Shown: positions 36,001 to 48,000 of the stretch, piece after piece | Numbering within the stretch: the stretch's first letter is position 1 | Layout: every line of letters starts with the position of its first letter | Assembly (NCBI GenBank): GCA_963383645.1 | Contig: OY726572.1 | Location: 26,232,792-26,296,791 of the forward strand | Length of the DNA: 64,000 bases | Source: Muscardinus avellanarius | Taxonomy: Eukaryota; Chordata; Mammalia; Rodentia; Gliridae | Direction: 5' to 3' | The notes under the pieces: generated by a model | Databases searched by the model: none | The model's input: the letters and a program-made list of their open reading frames with translations, nothing else | Told to the model about the DNA's origin: nothing | Translations under genes and position numbers: made by a program

Positions 36001-37600
36001 ACTAGCCTCAGAAACTTCACAACACTCTGTTTTCAAATAAAGAATAAAAAAGGCGCCAGACATGGTGACACATACTTGTAATCCCAGCATTCGGGAGGCT
36101 GAGACTGGATGATCCCGGTTTGCGGACAGCCTCAGCTACTTAGTGAGGCCCTTTGCAACTCAGTGAGGCCCTGTTTCAAAATAAAGAATAAAAAAACAGG
36201 GCGGGGGATATAGCCCGGAAGTCGAATGCCCCTGGGCTCCATCCCCAGACCCACAAAAAATAAATAAATAAATAGAATGGCTAATACTTAAATGTTTTTT
36301 ATTATCTTTTGCAGTTTCCTTTGAAATTAAATTCCCAATGGATTTCCCCACCACTACCACCATTTTCCTTTAAATTCTAGGGGGGGGAAAGCTCCTAGGT
36401 TGGACAGCTATATGTTCATATATCAATCTTTCATGCTAATGGAGGAAGGTGTTGTTAGCAATTTAATTTTGTTAATTGTGAGATGATTGATGTGTACTGT
36501 TTTCTACTTAATTGGAAGAGCACATTCAAATAATTAAATAGATATAGATGAACTTAAATATCATGGCAATATGTTGCCACTTTCATATACTCTACACTTA
36601 CTTTCATATAATATTCATATAATTATAATATCCATATATATTGTTATAATATTCATATAATTATAATATTCACATATATTGTTATAATATTCATATAATT
36701 ATAATATTCATATATATTGTTATAATATTCATATATATATTGTTATAATATTCATATAGTTATAGTATTCATATATATTCGTATAATATTCATGTAATAT
36801 ACACTTACTGGCCTTACTTTTGTTTCCTTACTTTAAGGCAGGGTTAAAGATGTTATAACAATATTTAGGAGTTACTGTTACTTAAGTGAGGCCAAATTTG
36901 AATGCTACAATATTTACTTGACCATATTCTTGTACTGTTGACTTAATTCATTGGAATTGTAGATCTAATATGTGATATTTCAAGTAAGTAAAATTTACGG
37001 TGTTTTAAATGTTCTTTAATAAATAGTCACACCCAAATAAAATAAAATTTCCAGTGGAGAGATTTGGTGTGCATTAGTATAAAAGAATCATTCTGTTACG
37101 GCATTCTCGTTCTGTTCAGGAAGCAGCCGTTACCTAGGGTTTTCACGGACGGTGCAGAGAGGCAGCAGGACACTAACTGAATCTCTCGAAGGTCACAGGG
37201 TTCCTCAGACAAAGACCTGACTATGCAATCCATTCCCTCCCCGAGGCTGGACAGGTGGGTCAAACGAAACAAGCGCATCTTCTTCAGGCTCGACAGACCC
37301 GAAGCTGGAAAAGGATGGAAAGGACATCCGTCAGGACATCAGACTGACCTGATGCGAACACAGATGGATGGACTGAAAAGAAGGCACACAGGAACTGGAT
37401 AGAGCCCTTCCAAGCGCCTCCTGGGAGAGACCTCAGTGACAGAGCCTCAAAGACAGTTGTTTTCCTTTCAACTCTCACCTTCTGGGCTCCTGAACCATTC
37501 ATTCAGAAGTCACTTCTGTGGAGCCATTTTCTTAGGAGCGTGAAAACCACAGTGAATGTGCAGCAATTCTCTCCCTCTCCCTCCCTCTCCCTCTCTCTCT

Positions 37601-37645
<45 letters not shown>

Positions 37646-39907
37646 CTCCCCCCCCCCCTTTCTTTTTGTGGTACTGGGGATGAAACCCAGGGGCATTTGA
37701 CCTCCAAGCTATACCCCCTCTGCCCTATTTTTATTCTTTATTTTCAAACCGGGTCTCACTGAGTTGCAGAGGGCTTCACTAAGCAGCTGAGGCTGTCCAC
37801 GAACCCCAATCCTCGGGTCTCAGCCTCCCGAATGTACCAGTATTGGGAATGGCCTAGGAAGATTTGAGAACGCTCTGATTATTAATCAATATATTTCAGA
37901 AATTGAGTGAGGGGCAGAACTGTGAAAGGACTGGTTTCTGCCAAGAAGCAGGCAACTATTCCAATGTAAATTAACCTAGCTAAAAGTAATTAGCAAGTCA
38001 ATAGGAGAGGGACTTTCTCTTCCTCATTCTAAAGACAGGTTTACATAATTAGATTAGTTAGGATGGGAGGAGGGCTTGGACCTTCGTGAAAGGAGACACC
38101 TTGGCGGAAAGTAAGGTGAGGAGCTTTACAGGGACTTTTACTACGTCAGAATTACGTGAAACAAGATGGAGGATGTCGTGTATAAAAAGTCTATTCCGTG
38201 TTTTGTACTTCAGTGATTGTGTTTGAAGCACCCCTTCATGGTACCCTTGGGTAACATGAGGCTGTAACTGTCTTCTGTATTTCTGTCTTTTTTTTTTTTT
38301 TTTTGGTGGTACTGGAGGTGAAACACAGAGGCTTTCTACCTCCAGGCTATACTCCCAGACCTTTTTTATATTTCATTTGAAAACAGGGTCTTACTAAGTT
38401 GCTGAGAGCCTCACTAAGTAGCTGAGGCTGGCTTCGAACCCATGCGATCCTCCTGTCTCAGCCTCCCAAGCACTAAGATTACAAGCGTGTGCCACCACGT
38501 CCGGCTTTATTTCTGTCTTTTTAATAAACTTCTTTAAATCTTCAGCAAGAGTCTGGGCTATTACATATCTATCCTTAGCTCAGGACAAGAACCCGCGGTT
38601 TTTGTGGATTTTTGGGGGAATTATTCCCAGGGGTCTAACAAAGGTCCCTGGGGACAGTTTCCCAAACCGTAACATTTTCTCTCAAAACCGTAACACCGAA
38701 TGCTGGGATTACAAGCATGCACCACCATGCCCGGCTGTAATGTGCAGCATTTTTCGTGCGTGCCAGTGTATACTCCTAGCAGACCTGTTTTTCATGAACA
38801 GTCTTCCGGGAGCACACTCTCCTTAAACTCCTCCAAAAGCCTCGGTGAGGCTGAGCTCAGAGGGGCAGCAGGAGACCCCTGTCTCCTGAAGTGCTTCTAC
38901 TGCTGCCATCTCTAAGCCTCAAGGAGTCTCAAGGTACTGGCCTGGCGCTTTACGATAGACAGCGTCTAAGGCTTCAGGCTTCAAAAGTTAAAAACTGCAG
39001 CAGCGGCTGCCTGAAGCACCTTGACTCAAACCTGAGAAACTGTGTGAAGTTATATTCCTTCTGGATTCTAAAAGATGTCATTCCATCACAGGGCAGCACA
39101 TTTCAGATCAGAGGCAGCTGGTTATTAGCAAATTACCAGAAAAAGTAGCAAAGCACATCACACTGATTTGAGAAAGTGACAGGTACTTGGCTGACACAGG
39201 AAGATCACAGGTTTGAGGCAAGTCTTAGCAATTTAGCAAGGCCCTCAGCAACTTAGCAAGACCCTGTTTCAAACTAAAAAATAAAAAAGGGCCGGGCGTG
39301 GTGGCGCAAGCTTGTAATCGCCGCACTTGGGAGCCCGAGACAGGAGAATCACACAGGTTCAAGGCCAGCCTCAGCTGGCTTAAGAGACCCTGTTTCCAAA
39401 TAAAAAAATATAAAATAGGTCTGGGAGCATAGCCCAGAGGTAGAAGACCCCGGGGTTACATCCCCAGTATCACCAAAAAATGAAAAAATAAATAAATAAA
39501 CAAAATAGGGGTGGGGTTATAGCTCAGAGGTAGAATACCCCAAATTCTGTCCCCAGTCCCCCCCACCAAAATAGCCTCAGCAATTTAGCAAGACTCTCTG
39601 CAATCTAGTGAGACCAAATTTTTAAATAAAAATTAAGAAGGGGCTAGTGGTATAACTTGGAAGTAGAATGCCCCTGGTTTCAATCCCTAGTACCAAAACA
39701 AGACCAAAAAAGCCAGGTGTGGTGGTGCACCCTGTAATCCCAGTACTTGGGAGGCTGAGAAAAAGAGCATAGGTACCAGGACAGCCTCAGCACCCGATTG
39801 AGACCATGTTTCAAAATAAAAAACATAAAAGGGCTGGGGGTGTAGCTCATAGGTAGAATGCTCCAGGGTTCAATCCCCAGCACCACGTGCACATGTGTGC
39901 ACGTACA

Positions 39908-39959
<52 letters not shown>

Positions 39960-40282
39960 GAAAAAAATGTACTTATGTTGATGTTACTCTAGTCTACAGA
40001 AAAGAAATAAATGGGTTTTGTGTTGTTTGTTTTGCAGTACTGGGGATTAAACATGGGGCCTTGAACATGCAAAGCAGGTTCTTTTCACTGAGCTATACTT
40101 TCAACCCACAGTATTTTGTTTGTTTTGATGTGGTTCTGGGGATTAAACTTGGGCATTCCACCTCCAAATAATATCCCCAGCCTTTTTTATTTTTTATTTT
40201 CAAACAGGGTCTCCCTTCCTTTTCCTGTCTCAACCTCCCAAATACTGGGATTACAGGTATGTGTCACTATGCCTAGATTCCC

Positions 40283-40335
<53 letters not shown>

Positions 40336-42455
40336 ATGATACTGAGGAGTGAACTCAGGACATTCTATCTCAGCTACACCCTCAGACCTTTTTATTTATT
40401 TATATTTTGAAACAGGATCTCACTAGGTTGCTGAAAGTCTTACTGTATTACTCAGACTGTCCTAAGCAATCCTCTTGTCCCCCCAAATACCGGGGTTACA
40501 GGCGTGCACCACCACGCCTGGATCTAGCCTTGCAGAGCTTTGGGAAATTGCAGGTTATGGCTGCACTGGACTTGGTCACTATGGTGCCTGGTGCATGATC
40601 AACTCTCAGGTGCTCTTAACTGTTGTCAACGGGAATTTAGGGAGCTTCGAGGCGTGAGCACGCGCTTTGGAGCCATTCTGACTTCTGCACTCACATTTAA
40701 TAACTGTGTCAACGTGGGCAAGTTGTTCATCTATTTAGCTGTGGCTTGGCATCGTTTTGCCTACACACAAGGACTGTTGTGAGGATCCAGTGAGGTAAAA
40801 ATGTAAAAGTGCCTCAGGTAATGAGCCATTTCATAGAAACTCTTTAATAGAAAGTAAGGAAACACTCACATAATTAGACTGGTTTATTCAACTTTAGATT
40901 TTGATTCCTTAATAGCAGAACCAGATGGTCTTGGACATGTGTGGTTTTTTTTTTTTTTTCTTCTGGGAAACCTACACTCCCCTCCCATCCCCATTTTATT
41001 TAGTTTTTTTTGTTTTTTTTTTTCAGGTCTGGGGATGGAACCCAGGGGCATTCAACCTCCAATCTGCACCCCCTGCCCTATTTTTTATTCTTTATTTTGA
41101 AACCGGGTCTCACTGAGTTGCAAAGGGCTTCACTAAGTAGCAGAGGCTGTCTGCAAACCACTATCCTCTGGTCTCAGCCTCCCGAATGCTGGGATTACAA
41201 ACAAGCGTGCGCTTAGTTTTTTTATTTTTGAAACAGGGTCTGACTAAGTTGCTGAGAGGCTTTCTGTTGCTGAGATTGGACTCAAGCCTGTGATTCTAAG
41301 CCTTCCAACTACCGGGATGTGCCTATGCCTGGCTAAATTTTAAAATATTGCATTAAAAGCCGGGCGTGGTGGTGCATGCTTGTAATCCCAGCATTCGGGA
41401 GGCTGAGACCTGGAGGACTGCGGTTCGTGAACAGCCTCAGCTACTTAGCGAGGACCTCTGCAACTCAGTGGGAACCGGTTTCAAAATAAATAAAAAATAG
41501 GGCAGGGGGTGTAGCTCAGAGGTCAAATGCCCCTGGGTTCCATCCCCAGACCCGCAAAAAAAAATAAATAAATAAAATAAAATAAAAGCATTAAATACAA
41601 ACATAGCCAATCAGAAAGGGAGATGAAAGTTAAAAACAAGTCATGTCAGCCAGGCATGGTGGCACACACCTGTAATCCCAGTACTTGGGAGGCTGAGACA
41701 GGTTTGAGGACAGCCTCCACAAGAAGTGAGATTCTCATCAACCTAGAGAGACCCCATTATAAAAAAAAAAAAAAAAAAAGTCATGTCAGCATGGCTGTAA
41801 TCCTAGTACTTGTGAGGCTAAGGCAGGAGGATCTTGGGTTTGAGGTCAATGGTGCAGTAACTTCATGAGATCCTGTTTCAAAATGAAAATGGACTGGGGA
41901 TCTAGCTCAGTTGTATAGCCCCCTAGGTTAAATCCCCAGTATGGGGAAAACCTGTCACATCTTTTTCTCCCCTAAAATGGTTTAAGTGCAGGATTGGGGT
42001 GTAGCTCATGGTAGAGCGCTTGCCTAACACGCACAAGTCCCTGTGTTCAATCCTAGCACCAAAAATAAATAAGTAAATATTTAACCTGGTTACACCATGG
42101 TTAGTCTAGTGGTGTACAATTTGAAGAAAATGGCACTGAAGGATTGTAATGGGAGTGGGGAAAAGTATCCAGAGAAACCAGTGTAGTCACAAGTGGTGGC
42201 TTGTGTATGCAGCCACACCAAAGAGGGCTAAGCTCTTCCTATATCATACTTGCATTAATAAAAAATATAAACCGGGTGTGGTGGCTCACACTTGTAATCC
42301 CAGTACTCAGGAGGCTGAGACAGAGGATTGCAGGTTCAAAGCCAGCCTTGGCAGCTTAGTGAGGCTCTCAGCAACCTAGTGAGACCCTGGTTCCAAATGA
42401 GAAGTAAAGTTAGGTTGGCGCTGTAGCTTGGAGGTAGAATGCCTCTGGATTCAAT

Positions 42456-42487
<32 letters not shown>

Positions 42488-44957
42488 ATAATAATAATAA
42501 TAATAGATAAAACAAAAACCTGACCCAGTTTCATAGCATCCTCCTCATTCATCTTGATGTTATCCAGTACAAGCTTCACGAGGTTCTTCAAATTACCCAA
42601 GCCATCAATGAGACCACCTGCCAAGAGAAAAAAGATTGGCCTGTGTTCGACTGACATTTGCTGTTTATTATTTACTATGCTATTTACTGTTGCTGCCACT
42701 TTTGATTACCAATCGGAAGATTTTAATTATCACCCTGGGCAAAAAATGCTCATGAAATGGGCGATGGGCATTGTATTTAGTGACTGTGTTGGCTGACATT
42801 CTCACTGCTGAAGCCCAAAGTATGAAATCACGACTGAGAGGAAGGCAGATTTGTTCGCTCACAGTTTCTTGGAGACCCTGGATTCAGTCCCTGTGAGGCC
42901 GGGGTCTACATGTCTCAGGGCATGGTGGCAGGAAGAGGAGAGAGGGAGACAACACAGCTCTGCTCTCACATCATGGAGGCCGGAAGCTCAAACAGGGAAT
43001 TCAAAGACAAAGCACAGTCCCTAAGGCCACACCCCCAGGGACCCACCTTCTCTAGCCACATACACCCGGCCTAGGTTACCACCCAGATAAATCATTAGTG
43101 CATTTATCTCCTGATGGTATTACAACACTCCAAAGTTTAATGCCTGAGCTCATCAGGAGACAGCCTATATCTAACTATAACAGTAAACATAAGCCTGTTC
43201 TCCAAATATGATGGAATAAAATAGATATCAATGACAAAAGATAATGGGAAATCTCAAGACACTTGGAAATTAAATAACACGTGATTCTAAGTGATCATGG
43301 GTCAAAGAGGAATTCTCAAGGGAAATTAGACCATAATGTGTGTGTTTCTGGGGATCAAACCCAGGACCGTTACATGCTAGGCAAGTGCTCTGTCACTGTC
43401 CAAAGCTACATCTGAACAATTCAAAAAGAATAAATAAATAATGAAAATCTTTAGTTATCATAGTGCACAGAGGAAGGTTTATAGCACTGAATGTGTGTAA
43501 TTGGAAATGACAGAAGGTCTCATCAACACCTAGGCTTTCTACAGAGAGGATACCAAAATAAACCCAGTGCAAGATGAAGGAGGAAATAAGGTAGAACCCA
43601 ATCAAATTACAGTCACATTAACAATAGAAAGCAACCAAGAAAGCAAAAAGCCAGCTCTTGGAAAAGGTCAATACATTTGGGAGCCAGAAGTGGTGGTCCA
43701 TGCTTGTAATCCCAGTACCTGGGAAGCTGAGACATGAGGAGCACAGGCTCGTGGCCAGCCTCAGCTACTCAGTAGCTGAGGCTACTGAGAATTTTCATTC
43801 TATAAAGAATGAAATATATAGAATTTTTATAGAAATATAAATATAATATAAATATTTATAAATATAAATATAAATATAATATATAGAAATGTATAGAATT
43901 TTTCATTCTATAAAGAATGAAAAAATGAAGCCGGGTATGGTGGCGCACACTTGTAATTCCTGCGCTTGGGAGGCTGAGACAGGAGGATCGCACAGGTTCG
44001 AAGCCAGCCTCAGCTACTTAGTGAGGCTCTCGGCAACTTAGTGAGACCCTGTTTCCAAATAAAATATGAAATAGGTCTGGGAGTGTAGCCCGGAGGTAGA
44101 AAAGCCCCTGGGTCCCACCACCTGGGTCCTACCCCCAGTACCACAAAGAAAAAAAAAAAGAATAAAAATAATGGGGCTGGGGTGTAGCTTGAAGGTAGAA
44201 TGCCCCTGGGTTCCTACCACAGACACTGGGCAAGTTCAAACAAGTAAATTTGAGAGCATGATTGAAATGGCCCTGTTTTGTGAATACCACAAAACAATGA
44301 CACTCACCTAAGACAGAACTAGTAACCTGAAGAGTCATAACTGTAAAATAAATTGTAATTTTTTTTTTTTTTTTTTTTTTTGGTGGTACTGATTCCACCC
44401 AGAGGCTTTCTACCTCTGGGCTATACTCCCAGACCTATTTTATACTTTATTTGGAAACAGGGTCTCACTAAGTTGCTGAGAGCCTCACTAAGTAGCTGAG
44501 GCTGGCTTTGAACCTGTGTGATTCTACTGTCTCAGCCTCCCTAGGACTGGGATTACAAGTATGTACCATGTCCAGTTTAAGAATTTGGGAGGCGGAGACA
44601 GGATGATTGCGCAGGTTCGAAGCCAGACTTGCTGGCTTAAGAGACCCTGTTTCCAAATAAAAAAGTATAAAAATAGGTCTGGGAGTGTAGCCCGGAGGTA
44701 GAAAGGTTTCCAGGAATCCCAGTACCACAAAAAAAATAAAAATAAAAATTGTAATTTAAAGTTTTCTATATGCCGGGCGTGGTGGCGCACGCTTGTAATC
44801 CCCGCGCTTGGGAGGCAGAGACAGGAAGATCGCGCAGGTTCCAAGCCAGCCGCGCGTGCTGGCTTAGGAGACCCTGTTTCCAAATAAAAAAATATAAAAA
44901 TAGGTCTGGGAGTGTAGCCCAGAGGTGGAAGGGCTTCCAGGAACCCCAGTACCAAAA

Positions 44958-45004
<47 letters not shown>

Positions 45005-48000
45005 AGTTTTCTATAAAAGCAATCTGGGGCTGGGGACATAGCCCAGGGGTACATCGCTTGCGTAGTATGCATAAGGCTTTGGGATGGATCCCTAGCACTG
45101 CTAAAAGAAAAAGAAATCTGCAGGCACAAGCTAATCACTTGCAAACTCTACCAAACGTTCAAAGAAGAGATAGCAACAATTCTACACATTTTCAGAAAAC
45201 AGAAGTGGAGGGAACATTTCCCAAACCCTTTTCTTTTCTGGTTCCCAGGACTGAACCCAGGAGCACTCTTAACACCAAACTACATCTCCAGCTCCTTTTG
45301 GATTTTTTTGTTTGTTTGTTTTAAAATGGAGGGTCTCGCCGGGCGTGGTGGCGCACGCTTGTAATCTCCGCGCTTGGGAGGCCGAGACAGGAGGATCGCG
45401 CAGGTTCGAAGCCAGCCGCGCTGGTTTAAGAGACCCTGTTTCTCAAAAAATAAAAAAGTATAATATAGGTCTGGGAGTGTAGCTCGAAGGTAGCAGGGCT
45501 TCCAGGAACCCCAGTACCACCACCAAAAAATAAAAAAAAAAGATGGAGGGTATCTATCACTGAATTGTCAAAGCTGCTCTTAAACCTGCAATCCAGGTGT
45601 GTGTGTGTGTGTGTGTGTATGTGTGTGTGTGTGTGTGTGTATTGGTGTGTGTTGGTGTGAGCACATTCACGTGTATGTATTGGGGATTAAATTCAAGGAT
45701 GTTTTACCTCTGAGCTGCACCCCTGGCCCTATTTTATTTTTTATTTTGAAATGGGGCTCACTAAGCAGTTGAGGCTGGCCACAAAAATACAGTCCTCCTG
45801 TCTCGGCCTCCCAAGTACTGGGATTACAAGTGTGCGCCACCACACATGGCTGCAATCCTTTTGCTTCAGCCTCTCATGTAGCTTCCCAAATGATTTAATG
45901 AAGCCCCATTAACTTGGTATGAACCTCAGAGAAAGACAACACAGGAAACGAAACTTTAGACAAATACCACTCATGAAAACAGAAGCAAAAAGCCTCAACA
46001 GAACCACACATCTCAAAACTTAAGCCAACCAGGCGTGGTGGCGCACGCTTGTAATCCCCACGCTTGGGAGGCAGACACAGGAGGACCGCGCAGGTTCGAA
46101 GCCAGCCTCGCTGGCTTAAGAGACCCTGTTTCCAAATTTTTAAAAAAAGTATAAAAATAGGTACTGGGAGTGTAGCCCAGTGTGGGGATCCAATAAGGCT
46201 TTCCCCTAGATTAGCATCTCTGACTCAGCTGACTGCCCTTCGCCCAGAGTCAACAAGGTTTGGGGAGAAGTTCAATGGTGATGGCACGAGGATATTGATT
46301 AACCTATCTGTAATATATGTGCTTTGGATTGGTCTTCATTGTATTCTGGTGGTGGTAGCACAAGGATATTGATTGACCTGTTACTGTATAAATACCTCTG
46401 GAAAAACAAACCCAGCGTCGGCGCAATAGAGAATACTGACCCAGGCGTAGTCGTCGACCAGTAGGAAATATTGACCCAGGAAGAGGGGTCGGCAGTAGAG
46501 ATAGTAGGTTGGCAGCTCCCCCACATTAAAATAAATTAAATATTCGGAGAATCAAATTCTTAGAGATAAATTCTTTATCCTCACTCCTCTCTTCAGAACC
46601 CGTCCTTTTGCTGGCTGGCTCCGGCAGCCCAGAGGTATGGGTTTCCAGGAACCCCAGTACCACCAAAAAAAAAACTTAAGCCAGCCCTGGTGGTGCATGC
46701 CTGTACTGCCAGTTCTTGGTAGGCTGAGACAGGAGGATTGTAGGTTCAAGGACAGATTCAGCTGTTTACTAAGACCCTATTTAAAAATAAAAGGTAGCCG
46801 GGCATGGTGGCGCACGCTTGTAAACCCCATGCTTGGGAGGCTGAGACAGGAGGATCACACAGGTTCAAAACCAGCCTCAGCTACTTAGTGAGGCTCTCAG
46901 CAACTTAGTGAGACCCTCTTTCCAAGTAAAGTATAGAATAGGTCTGGGAGTATAGCCTGGAGGTAGAAAGCCTCTGGGTTCCATCCCAAGTACCACCAAA
47001 ATAAATAAATAAATAAAAATAAGAAGTAAAAAGGGGTAGGGTGTAAAGCCGGACGTGGTGGTGCACGCTTGTAATCCCTGTGCTTGGGAGGCTGAGACAG
47101 GATAGCACAGTTTCGAAGCCAGCCTCAGCTACTTAGTGAGGCTCTCAGTAACTTAGACCCTGTTTTTAAATAAAGTATAAAATAGGCCTGGGAGTATAGC
47201 CCGGAGGTAGAAAAGCCCCTGGGTTCTACCCTCACCACAAAAAAGGGGGGGACTAGGGTATAGTTCAGTAGTAGAATGCCCTGGTTTCAATTCCCAGTAC
47301 CATTAAAAAAAAAATAACCACTGAGAGGAGATAATGGACTTGCTAAGATAGAAGACTCTCTAATAAAGTCCAGGTGACATCCAGAACCCAACAGAAGGGA
47401 GTAGAAGGTTGCAAAGATGAGCTGTACCAGAGATTCTAGATTCTTTTTTTTAAAACAATTCTCAAAGTAGATTTATTCATACATTTCTTTAAATGATGGT
47501 GAGATTTTCAAAAATCACTCCCAAATGTGACAATTTAGAGGCAGTATGGGAACCAAAGATCTTGGGAGAAAGCAAACACAAATAGATTGGTGCCCTGCCA
47601 GCTCCTGGAGCTAACACCAAAAGGCAGTTTATTCAAGAATCTCCCCCCACAGCCCAGTGGTGCTGGGGACTGAACCTAGGGGCACTCTACCCCTGAGCTA
47701 CACCCCAGCTATTTTTATTTATTTATTTATTTATTTTTCTATTTTTTAATTCTTTTTGTGGTACTGGGGTGGAACCCAGGGACTGAAAATGAAACCCAAA
47801 TTGGTACAGTTAAACAGAGCAAGGTTCCCATGGCCCACCTCACCTCACACAGCAGTTCTGCTCTGGTAACGGAGCGGGGACATCTATACAGGTATAGTGA
47901 TCTACACAGAAAGGGCAAACACTCGCCTATAGCATTGTATGAAAGCTGAGGAAAATTTCCTTTACCCCAAAACATTGACCCCACATGCCTGAAGTCTGAA

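Noticed and set aside
44524..45144. 206-codon open frame on the minus strand
   Set aside because: It is made only of reversed SINE sequence (repeated [10 protein letters not shown] and [17 protein letters not shown] phrases) that recurs in dozens of other frames in the window.
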